From positions 182,972 through 246,971 of the forward strand of contig JAENZE010000005.1 of NCBI GenBank assembly GCA_016841425.1: a stretch of DNA of 64,000 nt. Reading direction: 5' to 3'. Within the stretch, counting starts at the first letter, position 1; every line of letters starts with the position of its first letter. The notes under the pieces were generated by a model. That model saw only the letters and a list, made by a program, of their open reading frames with translations. It did not search any database and was not told the origin of the DNA. The DNA is from Syntrophomonas sp. Lineage in GTDB: Bacteria; Bacillota; Syntrophomonadia; Syntrophomonadales; Syntrophomonadaceae. The translations under genes and the position numbers were made by a program. Positions 35,080 through 43,654 of the stretch are shown here, one piece after another.

Positions 35080-35636
35080 GTTCTTATACGATTGGCATAT
35101 ACACACTTATTTCCAGCTACCTGATAGGTAGTATCCCCAGCGCTTATCTGCTAGGTAAAATATACCATATAGACATTAGAACTGAAGGCAGCGGAAATGT
35201 TGGTACTATGAATACCCGGGCCGCCCTGGGCTGGAAACCCGCTCTACTGGTACTGGTAATAGACCTGGGTAAGGGTATGGGAGCAGTATACCTGGCACAT
35301 ATTGCTGGTATCAACTTGATGCTAGCCGGGAGTATGGCGGTCTTGGGGCATATTTATCCAGTATGGCTGAAGTTTAAAGGCGGAAAGGGATTGGCAGCAG
35401 GAGCCGGAGCTTTAATTGCTTCCGGTTACCTGCTAACGGTAATTGTATTCCTGCTTGTATCCCTTATTACCTATCCGCTGCTAAAACAGGTTGATCGGTC
35501 CAGCTTGATAGGAACAGCGGCAGCCGTCATCGCATCAGCCCTTCTTTATGGATGGGATAGTTTTTTGATTCTCCTGGCTCTAATAATAATCATAAAACAC
35601 ATAAGTGTATTAATCAAAGAGTCCGAATTGAAATAA
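35076..35636 (+). CDS. plsY: Acyl-phosphate:glycerol-3-phosphate acyltransferase
   Basis: Membrane enzyme that starts phospholipid synthesis by moving an acyl group from acyl-phosphate to glycerol-3-phosphate. The 186-residue product has the family motifs GSIPSAYLLGK, EGSGNVGTMNTRAALG and KFKGGKGLAAGAGA, and about five helices. It overlaps the transporter gene upstream by four bases and may be one of several PlsY copies in the genome. Confidence 0.92.
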   Translation: MSSYTIGIYTLISSYLIGSIPSAYLLGKIYHIDIRTEGSGNVGTMNTRAALGWKPALLVLVIDLGKGMGAVYLAHIAGINLMLAGSMAVLGHIYPVWLKFKGGKGLAAGAGALIASGYLLTVIVFLLVSLITYPLLKQVDRSSLIGTAAAVIASALLYGWDSFLILLALIIIIKHISVLIKESELK

Positions 35637-35731
35637 TCACTGCTGAACATCCCCATTTATTCACATCCACATAATACACTCATATTTATTGGATCCCATG
35701 CACATACTTAAGGTTACAAAGGAGTACTTAA

Positions 35732-36622
35732 ATGAAAGACCGAAAAAATAATTACAGCAAACAAGGTACGTTCGGGCTGGTAATCTTGATGATTACGGGT
35801 TTCTTAATATATATGCTGTGGGGAGATCAAACCGCTGTTAATTCTCCATCTTTAAGTCTTATCCTGATTGTTTCCCTGCTGGCAAGCGGTCTCATAGCCG
35901 GACTATTTGGGTCCTTAATTGGAGTAGGCGGCGGAGTTATTCTCCTGCCTATCCTGCATTTTGGGCTGGGTTATCCTGCCCCTATAGCAGTAGGCACTTC
36001 TTTGTTAATAGTAATGTTTTCCTCCGCTTCGGGAAGCTATGGACACCTGATAAGAAAAAATGTAAGTATTGATGCATTAAAGTGGTCAGCTCCTTCAGCT
36101 ATCGGGGGGGTAATACTGGGTTCGTGGTTATTCACCCTTTTGGCTCATAACGCTTCCTTACTTGGCCTCCTGCTGGGTATAGCCTTTATTATTCCCGCAG
36201 TTCTTATGGTATGGGAGAGCCTGTATCCAGACCGGTTTGCATCCAGGCTGGATAAAATAGTAATCAGCAAAAAATACATGCCCGTGCTAGGACTGATAAC
36301 AGGCACTTTAACTGCACTTCTGGGTCTGGGAGGCGGCTATCTCCTGGTACCGGGTTTGATATATTTATTTCACCTGCCAGTTATTCTAACCATGGGTACA
36401 TCGCTGGCGATAATATTTCCGGTTTCAATTATTGGCAGCATTTTCAAACTCAGCGGGGGATATGTTGATGTCCTGGCCGCCCTAATTGCATCCGCCGGTA
36501 CAGTTGTGGGTGCACAGATAGGAGCCGGTACCATAAAATATTTTAAACCCCAAACCCTCAAGCTAATCTTCAGTATCTACTTTTTATATGTATCCATAAG
36601 ATTCATCACCAGCTGGCTATAA
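35732..36622 (+). CDS. TSUP (TauE/SafE) family permease
   Basis: Membrane protein of 296 residues with about eight helices in two repeated halves. Each half has the glycine-rich family motif: GLFGSLIGVGGGVILLPIL and TLTALLGLGGGYLLVPGLI. Members export or import sulfite, sulfoacetate or related anions. An AAAGGAG site precedes the ATG. Its location behind sulfur genes and a MOT1-type permease fits sulfur-anion transport; the substrate is inferred. Confidence 0.88.
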   Translation: MKDRKNNYSKQGTFGLVILMITGFLIYMLWGDQTAVNSPSLSLILIVSLLASGLIAGLFGSLIGVGGGVILLPILHFGLGYPAPIAVGTSLLIVMFSSASGSYGHLIRKNVSIDALKWSAPSAIGGVILGSWLFTLLAHNASLLGLLLGIAFIIPAVLMVWESLYPDRFASRLDKIVISKKYMPVLGLITGTLTALLGLGGGYLLVPGLIYLFHLPVILTMGTSLAIIFPVSIIGSIFKLSGGYVDVLAALIASAGTVVGAQIGAGTIKYFKPQTLKLIFSIYFLYVSIRFITSWL

Positions 36623-36938
36623 TAGGGACATTCCTGCCACCATGTAATGGGGACATTCCTAAAACCAGGTTCCCCCAGTAGGTGTGTCCCCTGACCTCAG
36701 CTGGTAGGTGTGTCCCTGTTCCTTAGCCTGAGAACCTCACCTTGGCTACTACAAACCACGGAAACTCTGAACATTCTCTTCTTCCCAAACTTGGTGTGTC
36801 CCCGGTCCTTAGCCCGAGAATCACGCGATACTTCCTACCATCCATGAGATGTACTCCGAAAAGCTCCGCACTCCCAAACCAGGTGTGTCCCCAGACCTCA
36901 GCTGGCAGGTCACTCACGTGCTGCATCCAGCATTTCGC
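36623..36938. repeat. Cluster of degenerate GTGTCCCC-type repeats
   Basis: At least five copies of GGGGACA or its complement GTGTCCC occur (near 36627, 36651, 36681, 36710, 36793 and 36885), several preceded by CAGGT or followed by TTAGCC(T/C)GAGAA. The last two units (about 36710-36780 and 36793-36860) form a diverged direct repeat. No gene was found. It appears to be a decayed array of the palindromic repeat family. Confidence 0.65.
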
Positions 36939-37709
36939 TTAGCCATAAACCAACTTCTTAATGGCAGAAAAGTATTTCGGGATATCTCTTACTATAACGT
37001 CATTATGTCCTGCCCGGGGTATTATGACAATTTCCTTATCCCTGGACCCAAGGGTTTTAAACACCAGCTGCCCCTCCTCAGGAAGTACCAGGTTGTCTGA
37101 CTCACCATGAATAATAAGGGCAGGAATTTTTATCCCGGCTATCATCTCCAGACACTCCTGTTCTATTCTATCTAACTCGGCATTCGGCTGCATAATGCCC
37201 AGGTGATATATGAGCCGGTTTATGCTGGCAAATCCACTTTCTATTATCAGGCCTTTAAAGGTTTCCTGATGATGGTAAGCCAGCTCTAAGGCAGATATAC
37301 TTCCCAGAGAGCGGCCCATTATATAAAGGTCGGAATTATAGCTGCGTTTTCTCAATTCGTTCTTAACTGCCTCGTATACATGATGGGCATCCTTTGCCAT
37401 GCTGGTAAAATCAGGAGTTCCGGTACTGGCTCCATAACCCCGATAATCTGCTACCACCAGATTTATTTTCTGAGCAAAGTATAACGGAGCCAGGTCATCA
37501 TAATCGGCTGCTACTTCCCCATTGCCATGAAAATATAATATCCAGGGCCACTCTTTATCGACCGAATAAAATCGCGTGGCAATTCTTGCCTCATCTGCTG
37601 AATCTATAAGCAAGTCAAAAGCGCTATTGGGAGGCAGGGTAAAATCAGGTCGCGGATAAAAGAGCATCTGCAGAAAGTAGGGCTGGTCTACATAAGTATA
37701 ATCAGGCAT
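36939..37709 (-). CDS. Alpha/beta hydrolase
   Basis: Serine hydrolase of 256 residues. The nucleophile elbow is MGRSLGS, the acid is in HGESDNLVLPEEG and the catalytic histidine in RAGHNDV. The oxyanion region WILYFHGNGEVAAD and the YRGYGASTGTPDF segment match bacterial BEM46/ABHD13-like hydrolases. The substrate is unknown. A GGAGGA site precedes the ATG. Confidence 0.88.
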   Translation of the reverse strand: MPDYTYVDQPYFLQMLFYPRPDFTLPPNSAFDLLIDSADEARIATRFYSVDKEWPWILYFHGNGEVAADYDDLAPLYFAQKINLVVADYRGYGASTGTPDFTSMAKDAHHVYEAVKNELRKRSYNSDLYIMGRSLGSISALELAYHHQETFKGLIIESGFASINRLIYHLGIMQPNAELDRIEQECLEMIAGIKIPALIIHGESDNLVLPEEGQLVFKTLGSRDKEIVIIPRAGHNDVIVRDIPKYFSAIKKLVYG

Positions 37710-37922
37710 AGTGTCCTCCTTATACAGTTAATTATTGGCTCGGCATCCTTGTATGGCTTTTCAATTTCCTGATTGTAAATTCCATATCAGTGACTTCAAA
37801 ACCTTCCGATTGAGACTTCTTCACTTCTACATTTTATCCAAAACAAATGATATAAAAAGCACAATAGTTTATAATACTCATAGTCAATACATGAATTAAT
37901 ATAGAAGAGGTGAAGGTTGAGC

Positions 37923-38864
37923 ATGAAAATTTTAGTCTTTGGACTGGGTGCGCTAGGTACTGTGTATTCATGTTTACTGCAGCAGCAGGGACATGAGATT
38001 ACTGGCGTAGATCATGAACCGGTGGTTAAGGCAATCCAACAGCATGGAGTTCAAGTGAAGGGTATATGGGGTGAGCATAAAGCAGTCCTCAATCAGGTAG
38101 TCAGCAGTCTGGACGAACTTAAAGAACAGGATTTTGATATAATAATCATCAGTGTAAAGTCCTATGAAACTGATGAAGTTGCCCGTCAGCTCAGAAACAT
38201 AATTTCAGCTAATACCTATCTTGTACTAGCCCAAAATGGGTATGGCAACTTCGAAACCGCATCGAGATACATACCTCCCCAGCAAATAATACTAGGACGG
38301 GTAATCTTCGGATCCGAGACCATCAGTGCTGGAGAAGCAATGGTAACAGTTATCGCTGATGATGTAATACTGGGTTCACCAGATAATTTAATAGATATGG
38401 AACTGCTGCAGCAGTTTGCTGAGATTTTCTCCCGCGCCGGTATTCCCACCCGTGCTTCCAGTGACATTATGCGCTATGTGTGGGGAAAAATAATCTATAA
38501 CTCTGCCCTTAATCCACTGGGTGCTATCCTTGAAGTCCCCTATGGAAAACTAGCAGAGATAAGCTATAGTAAGGATTTAATGGACCAGGTTATTGAAGAA
38601 ATCTTTTCCGTACTGAAGGCATCCCATCAATCTACGATGTGGGAAAATGCTGCCGCCTACCGTAAAGATTTTTATGCCCAGCTGGTTCCAGTCACTGCTG
38701 CTCATCATGCATCTATGCTGCAGGATATTCAGCGTGGCAGGAAAACCGAGATTGATTCCTTAAATGGAGCGGTGGTTGAACTCGGGCGGAAATATGGAAT
38801 TGATACCCCGGTGAATAAATATATCACCCTCATGCTAAAGGCTAAAGAAGCTATGCAGATTTAA
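37923..38864 (+). CDS. panE: 2-dehydropantoate 2-reductase family protein
   Basis: NADPH-dependent reductase of pantothenate synthesis (ketopantoate to pantoate), or a related 2-keto acid reductase. 313 residues from ATG 37923. The Rossmann motif is VFGLGALGTVYS. The catalytic lysine region is WGKIIYNSALNPLGA, and the C-terminal helix bundle has GRKTEIDSLNGAVVELGR, both standard for the family. An upstream TTG at 37917 is possible. Several paralogs with other substrates exist, so the exact reaction is not certain. Confidence 0.86.
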   Translation: MKILVFGLGALGTVYSCLLQQQGHEITGVDHEPVVKAIQQHGVQVKGIWGEHKAVLNQVVSSLDELKEQDFDIIIISVKSYETDEVARQLRNIISANTYLVLAQNGYGNFETASRYIPPQQIILGRVIFGSETISAGEAMVTVIADDVILGSPDNLIDMELLQQFAEIFSRAGIPTRASSDIMRYVWGKIIYNSALNPLGAILEVPYGKLAEISYSKDLMDQVIEEIFSVLKASHQSTMWENAAAYRKDFYAQLVPVTAAHHASMLQDIQRGRKTEIDSLNGAVVELGRKYGIDTPVNKYITLMLKAKEAMQI

Positions 38865-38977
38865 TATATTATTCATTCTCGTGATACCAAGGTGCCGCTT
38901 TTATCAAATATAAACTCATAGAGGCATGGGAAAACAGCAAATATTCTTACCTGCTTATTTATAAATACAGCCGTAAT

Positions 38978-39009
38978 CTAAAAAGAGATCCTTCATTTAG
39001 GATCTCTCT
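38978..39009 (-). terminator. Rho-independent terminator (minus strand)
   Basis: AGAGATCC and GGATCTCT (38984-38991 and 39000-39007) form an 8-bp stem, and the minus strand continues with TTTTT. It ends the amidohydrolase-hypothetical unit. Confidence 0.85.
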
Positions 39010-39023
39010 TCTATAAATATTCT

Positions 39024-39215
39024 TTAGTTTAAAAATTTTTTGGTGGGGAATAAAGCATCCAGCTCAGTAAGTGGAACGTGTACCATGTTTTCCTGGCTTA
39101 CTACTGCTAGTATAGCGATTTCTTCCCCGGTGTATTCTTCATGATAAGTGCCTACAACACAGACTGTTATCATAACACCATCTAAATATACCGTAAACAT
39201 GTCTCCTCTGTTCAA
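39024..39215 (-). CDS. Small hypothetical protein
   Basis: No family is recognised. The product is about 63 residues from TTG 39215, which follows a GGAGGGGG site; GTG 39230 and ATG 39200 are alternatives. It has a beta-rich, acidic sequence without membrane segments (DGVMITVCVVGTYHEEYTG). It lies directly behind the amidohydrolase stop, so it is probably cotranscribed and translationally coupled. Confidence 0.6.
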   Translation of the reverse strand: MNRGDMFTVYLDGVMITVCVVGTYHEEYTGEEIAILAVVSQENMVHVPLTELDALFPTKKFLN

Positions 39216-39217
39216 AA

Positions 39218-40354
39218 TTACCCCCTCCACGTTATTCCATCCACAATGACCATTTCCACGTGAGAGCGAAATTCAAGGGGATGACCGCTGTATATTACTA
39301 TATCAGCTCTTTTACCCCTGGAGATTGATCCCAGATCCTGAGATACTTTTAGCATTTCAGCCGGCCATGAGGTTATTGCTTTTAATGCAGTAGCTTCATC
39401 CAGCCCTTCACGCACAGCTATTGCTGCACATACTCTCAAATGTTCAATTGGCACCACCGGGTGATCAGTAATCAAGCTGAATTTTACTCCTCTTTCAGCC
39501 AGCAGCAGTGCGGTTTTGAAGGATACCTCCTTAAGCTCTACTTTAGCCCGATTGATCAACAGCGGACCCAGAAAAACTGGCACGTTTCTTTTCAACAGTT
39601 CGTCGGCTACTTTAAATGCCTCAGTGCCATGCTGTATAATAATGTCAATATCCAATTCATCTTTAATGCGCAGAGCGGTTAAAATATCATCTGCCCTGTG
39701 AACATGAATTAACAATGGCATTTCCTTTTTCAACACTTTTTGTAATGGCTCCTGTTGGAATAAATCAGCCGCCTTCATATCCTCTTTATCCATATTTTTA
39801 GCTGCGGTATATAATGCTTCTCTAAGAAGACTGGCATTGGCCATACGGGTAACGGGTGATTTTTTTTGCTCGGCATATACTCTTTTGGGGTTTTCCCCCA
39901 GAGCCGCCTTTAAGCCCCAGGGATTTCTATACACCATATCTTCTGGCCCGGAAGCCAGGTGTTTTAGAAATACAGCCTGCCCACCAATAATGTTAGCACT
40001 GCCCGGCATACATAATGAACGGGTAACTCCACCTCTTAATGCATCAGTAAACGCCAGATCCCAAAAATTTATGCCATCCAATGCTCTTAGTTGAGGTGCT
40101 ATAGGGTCAGCTATTTCGTTCACATCGCTTCCTTCAATCCTGTATATCTCCTCTTCCAAACCTATATGAGTATGGGAATCTATGAAGCCTGGGGCGGCAT
40201 ATTTGCCTGCAGCATTATAAATCTCACAATCATCAGGAATGACTAAATTTTCTCCAACTTCAATTATTAAATCTCCATCCAGTATCACAGTGGCATTTTC
40301 AAGTAATCCTGGTTCATCCATGGTAAGTACTCTAGCACCCTTAATTGCTAACAC
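39218..40354 (-). CDS. Amidohydrolase family protein
   Basis: Metal-dependent hydrolase of 378 residues. The metal site begins with DSHTHIGLEEE after the PGFID motif; further candidates are HVHRADD, IIIQHGTEA and the ITDHP aspartate. The C-terminal SPGKRADIVIY-like segment is present as SRGKRADIVIYSG. It resembles imidazolonepropionase-like or dipeptidase-type amidohydrolases, but the substrate cannot be told. GTG start with a GGAAGGAG site. Confidence 0.87.
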   Translation of the reverse strand: MLAIKGARVLTMDEPGLLENATVILDGDLIIEVGENLVIPDDCEIYNAAGKYAAPGFIDSHTHIGLEEEIYRIEGSDVNEIADPIAPQLRALDGINFWDLAFTDALRGGVTRSLCMPGSANIIGGQAVFLKHLASGPEDMVYRNPWGLKAALGENPKRVYAEQKKSPVTRMANASLLREALYTAAKNMDKEDMKAADLFQQEPLQKVLKKEMPLLIHVHRADDILTALRIKDELDIDIIIQHGTEAFKVADELLKRNVPVFLGPLLINRAKVELKEVSFKTALLLAERGVKFSLITDHPVVPIEHLRVCAAIAVREGLDEATALKAITSWPAEMLKVSQDLGSISRGKRADIVIYSGHPLEFRSHVEMVIVDGITWRG

Positions 40355-40464
40355 TTAATTCTCCTTCCTTATCTTATGAAAAACTGCCAGCGCCTGTTCA
40401 ATGGTAATCCTAGTATTATCTACCTGTCTTTTTCAATTATATTACAAACAGATGCCTGTGTCCC

Positions 40465-41181
40465 CTAAGGCTTATCAGTTGAATCGTTATTCTGCATACT
40501 CACTGCATCTATCAGGGCTTTAAACAAATAGTCGGCGCAAACATCCTCCATGCATTCTGGATGCCACTGGATACCAACCACAAATTGATTTGGCCCATTA
40601 AACTCAATGGCCTCTATGGTTCCGTCAGGCGCACAAGCCGCTATCTTCATATTCTGTCCTGGTATTTTAACCGCTTGGTGATGAAAACTATTTACCTTAA
40701 TCTGTTCGGTTTTTAACAATGCTGCTAACTTACTATCCTTTTGAATAAATACCACATGAAAAGCATAATTTCTAGGAGCCTTCTGCTGGTGCATTAATTT
40801 TCCAGCAAGATGCTGATAAATGCTTCCCCCGTCTGCAATGTTAATAATCTGACATCCCCTGCATATGCCTAATACCGGTTTGCGGTTCTTTATCATATTC
40901 CTGGCTAATTCTATCTCAAAAACATCTCTTAAAGGGTTGACTTCACCCAGTTCTTTATCGGGGAGTTCTCCCCAATAAGAGGGGTGTGCATCTCCCCCTC
41001 CAGACAACACCACAGCATCGCAGCTCTCAGTATAAGATTGAATTATATCGAATTCAGTAACTGCTGGTAACATTATTGGGACCCCTCCAGCTTTCAATAT
41101 AGACATTATATAGTTTTCCTTAAGCATATAGGTTTTATCATCAAAGTCATAACCAGTACTTATCCCTATAATTGGCTTCAT
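40465..41181 (-). CDS. Gamma-glutamyl-gamma-aminobutyrate hydrolase (peptidase C26) family
   Basis: Class I glutamine-amidotransferase-like hydrolase of 238 residues. The catalytic cysteine is in GICRGCQIIN and the His-Glu pair in GIQWHPE. It resembles PuuD-like enzymes that cleave gamma-glutamyl amides. I chose ATG 41181 (MKPIIGISTG) with a GGGGAGGGG site; an upstream ATG at 41244 adds an unrelated segment that carries part of a GTGTCCCC repeat. Confidence 0.87.
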   Translation of the reverse strand: MKPIIGISTGYDFDDKTYMLKENYIMSILKAGGVPIMLPAVTEFDIIQSYTESCDAVVLSGGGDAHPSYWGELPDKELGEVNPLRDVFEIELARNMIKNRKPVLGICRGCQIINIADGGSIYQHLAGKLMHQQKAPRNYAFHVVFIQKDSKLAALLKTEQIKVNSFHHQAVKIPGQNMKIAACAPDGTIEAIEFNGPNQFVVGIQWHPECMEDVCADYLFKALIDAVSMQNNDSTDKP

Positions 41182-41225
41182 TAAACCCCTCCCCCATAGG
41201 TGTGTCCCCTGGCCTAGTTGACCCC

Positions 41226-41257
41226 AACAAAAAAACAGGCTCAAATAGCAACCTGTT
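41226..41257 (-). terminator. Rho-independent terminator (minus strand)
   Basis: On the minus strand AACAGG(T) and (G)CCTGTT form a stem followed by TTTTTTT. It lies about 50 bases downstream of mazF and ends the acpS-to-mazF run. Confidence 0.88.
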
Positions 41258-41306
41258 CTGCAGAGTAATAGAATATATTATTATGTAAATTGTATTAATG
41301 CCTTAT

Positions 41307-41654
41307 TTACATTTCACTAAGCCCCAGGCTTATCTCCAAAGATTGATCAACATTTGCCATCATTTCTTCATCCAAAATAGCTATCCTCTGTTTTAATCTT
41401 GTTTTATCTATGGTCCTTATCTGTTCAGCTAGTATTACAGAATCCCTTTCCAAACCGTACTGATCAGCTTTAAGTTCTATATGGGTTGGCAGCTTGGCCT
41501 TATTTATCTGGGATGTTATAGCCAGTACAATGGTGGTAGGGCTGTACTGGTTGCCTATATCATTCTGTATTACCAGAACTGGCCTTATGCCTCCCTGTTC
41601 TGATCCTACTACCGGATTCAACTGGGCAAAATAAATTTCCCCTCGTTTAATCAT
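41307..41654 (-). CDS. mazF: mRNA interferase toxin, MazF/PemK family
   Basis: Sequence-specific endoribonuclease, 115 residues, close to Bacillus EndoA (NdoA) in length and sequence. Family features are [31 protein letters not shown] with key residues Arg and Gly-Gly in the loop (split as [19 protein letters not shown]) and the serine/threonine region VLAITSQ. The antitoxin gene lies 9 bases upstream. It is part of the conserved alr-mazE-mazF arrangement of Firmicutes. Confidence 0.93.
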   Translation of the reverse strand: MIKRGEIYFAQLNPVVGSEQGGIRPVLVIQNDIGNQYSPTTIVLAITSQINKAKLPTHIELKADQYGLERDSVILAEQIRTIDKTRLKQRIAILDEEMMANVDQSLEISLGLSEM

Positions 41655-41663
41655 ATTTTTATA

Positions 41664-41942
41664 TCACTCCAACAATTTTTCTATGCAGGTGGTCAGAGCT
41701 TCATCGTCCATTCCTGTATTTTCACAGGCAATATTAAGGTTAATTTGCGCCATTTCCAGATAACCCTTTTTCATCTGCTCTTTCATTAAATTCCTTTTAC
41801 GCTCCCCCAGATAAAACTTTATGGCTTCTCTTATTATTTCACTACGGTTCTTTGATTCCACAGCAGTAACACAGTCCATTTCACATAAGAGACTTTCCGG
41901 TACTGTTATAATAATTCTTTTGGATACTGGCAAAGCGAACAC
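41664..41942 (-). CDS. mazE: Ribbon-helix-helix antitoxin, MazE/EndoAI type
   Basis: Antitoxin and operon repressor, 92 residues. The N-terminal ribbon-helix-helix is visible as KRIIITVPESLLCEM, followed by NRSEIIREAIKFYLGE. The acidic C-terminal tail should wrap around MazF. The start is GTG 41942 or, with better ribosome-site spacing, TTG 41933. It precedes mazF and follows alr. Confidence 0.9.
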   Translation of the reverse strand: MFALPVSKRIIITVPESLLCEMDCVTAVESKNRSEIIREAIKFYLGERKRNLMKEQMKKGYLEMAQINLNIACENTGMDDEALTTCIEKLLE

Positions 41943-42030
41943 CCCCAGAGATAGATAGCAAACCCGATATATCTATTATATTGATAAGTACGGAGGCTCG
42001 CAAATCCAATAATTAGAATATAATGCTGGT

Positions 42031-43152
42031 TTATACATAAGTTCTGGGAACTCGCGAGCTTACTAAGCAAACTATCTCATAATTAATTGTATTTGCGATT
42101 AATGCCAGATCATCTGCTGTTATCCCATCTGCCTCTTTGCCAAAAAGAATTGCTTCATCTCCTTCTACGATGTCTTCTCTCCCGCTAATGTCAAACATAC
42201 ATTGATCCATGCATACTACACCCAACGAATCAGCCTTGTGGCCTTTTATCATAGCCCAGGCCCGGTTAGAAAAACTTCTGCTATACCCATCTGCATATCC
42301 AACCGGCAGCGTAGCTACCCTGGTCTCCTGCTTACACATATGAGTCCGGCCATAACTAACCCCATGACCTTCAGAAAGCTTCTTGACCATGCTAACCCTG
42401 CTTTTTAGAGTCATGGCTGGCACAATACCTAGATCCATACCTTTCATAAACTGGGAAGGGTATAATCCGTACAGGATTATGCCTACCCTCACCATATCCA
42501 GATGTGTTTCGGGGTACCTGAATATGGCAGCACTGTTCGAGCAGTGTTTAATAGGAATATGAAGGCCCCTCTCATCCAGGTCGCTGGTGAAATCTTGAAA
42601 TACCTTAAATTGTTCCCTGGTAAACTGGTCATTTTGAGAGTCAGCTTCCGTGAAGTGAGTAAAAATACCCTCCACTTCTATACCAGGTAAGGCTGCAATA
42701 TCTTCGATAATCCCTGTAGTATCCGAACCCGGAGCAAAACCTATTCTACCCATACCGGTATCGATTTTAATGTGTATACGGGCAGTCTTCCCCTGCGTTT
42801 GCGCTGCTTTTGATAATTCCCGGGCAAAGGATGCGTCATAAACGGCAGTCCTTATACCATGGCTCACTATGATATCGGCATACTGCTCTGGAACGTAGCC
42901 CAATACCATAATAGGAGCAGCAATACCTTCAGCAATCAGTTCCAGTGCTTCATCCAGAGTAGCTACGGCTAGAAAATCAACCATTTCTTCCAGGCAAACC
43001 CGGCTGACTTCCTTAACCCCATGTCCATAAGCATTGGCTTTAACTGCTGCCATAATCCTGGTCCCAGGACTTAAAGCTTTTTTTATACAACGCAGATTAT
43101 TTCTAATAGCTGCTAAGTCTATTTCTGCCCAGGTAGGTCTCTTATTATCCAT
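42031..43152 (-). CDS. alr: Alanine racemase
   Basis: PLP enzyme that makes D-alanine for peptidoglycan, 373 residues. The PLP lysine is in MAAVKANAYGHG and the second catalytic base tyrosine in GVSYGRTHMC; LPVGYADGYSRSFSN is also a family signature. The ATG at 43152 lies inside the end of the CBS gene (8-base overlap), so translation is coupled. Position within acpS-nnr-CBS-alr-mazEF is conserved in many Clostridia. Confidence 0.94.
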   Translation of the reverse strand: MDNKRPTWAEIDLAAIRNNLRCIKKALSPGTRIMAAVKANAYGHGVKEVSRVCLEEMVDFLAVATLDEALELIAEGIAAPIMVLGYVPEQYADIIVSHGIRTAVYDASFARELSKAAQTQGKTARIHIKIDTGMGRIGFAPGSDTTGIIEDIAALPGIEVEGIFTHFTEADSQNDQFTREQFKVFQDFTSDLDERGLHIPIKHCSNSAAIFRYPETHLDMVRVGIILYGLYPSQFMKGMDLGIVPAMTLKSRVSMVKKLSEGHGVSYGRTHMCKQETRVATLPVGYADGYSRSFSNRAWAMIKGHKADSLGVVCMDQCMFDISGREDIVEGDEAILFGKEADGITADDLALIANTINYEIVCLVSSRVPRTYV

Positions 43153-43600
43153 GATCACTTACCATAGCTTTTAAAATATCGTTGCGGGTAATTATCCCCA
43201 CCAGTTTTCCATGCCTGAGGACCGGTACCCGATTAACCTTTTTATCCTGCATCAGCTTGACTATATTGCTAACCAGCTCATCTTCATCCACTGCTATCAC
43301 TTTAGTGGTCATGGCATCTTTAACCCTTGAAGCAGTATATTTTTTCAGATCATTATTAAACCGCATAGTGTTTTCCAAAAAAATAATACTGTCAAATAGA
43401 GTTATGTAAAATGGTATTTTGAGCTCTCCGGCCTTAATGATTAGGTCTTTTTCACTAATTATTCCCAACACCTTACGTTCCGCATCAATAACCGGTATTC
43501 CGCTGATTTTATTTTCCAGAAGTATTCTGGCTACTTTTTCTACACTATCATCCGGTTTAGCTACTAATACCTCCCGGGTCATGATATCTCTTGCTCTCAT
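43145..43600 (-). CDS. Tandem CBS domain protein
   Basis: Regulatory adenine-nucleotide-binding protein of 151 residues made of two CBS domains (RARDIMTREVLVAKPDDSV and VKDAMTTKVIAVDEDELV begin the two). No catalytic domain is attached. I chose ATG 43600, 6 bases after a GGGGGG run. It overlaps the alr start. Its role in the wall-precursor cluster is unknown. Confidence 0.88.
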   Translation of the reverse strand: MRARDIMTREVLVAKPDDSVEKVARILLENKISGIPVIDAERKVLGIISEKDLIIKAGELKIPFYITLFDSIIFLENTMRFNNDLKKYTASRVKDAMTTKVIAVDEDELVSNIVKLMQDKKVNRVPVLRHGKLVGIITRNDILKAMVSDHG

Positions 43601-43654
43601 ATTCAACCCCCCAATATCTATTAATTTTCATTAAATATCCATAGTATAATATTA

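Noticed and set aside
36623..36938. CRISPR array
   Set aside because: Units are irregular in spacing and sequence, palindromic only in short cores, and no cas genes are present.
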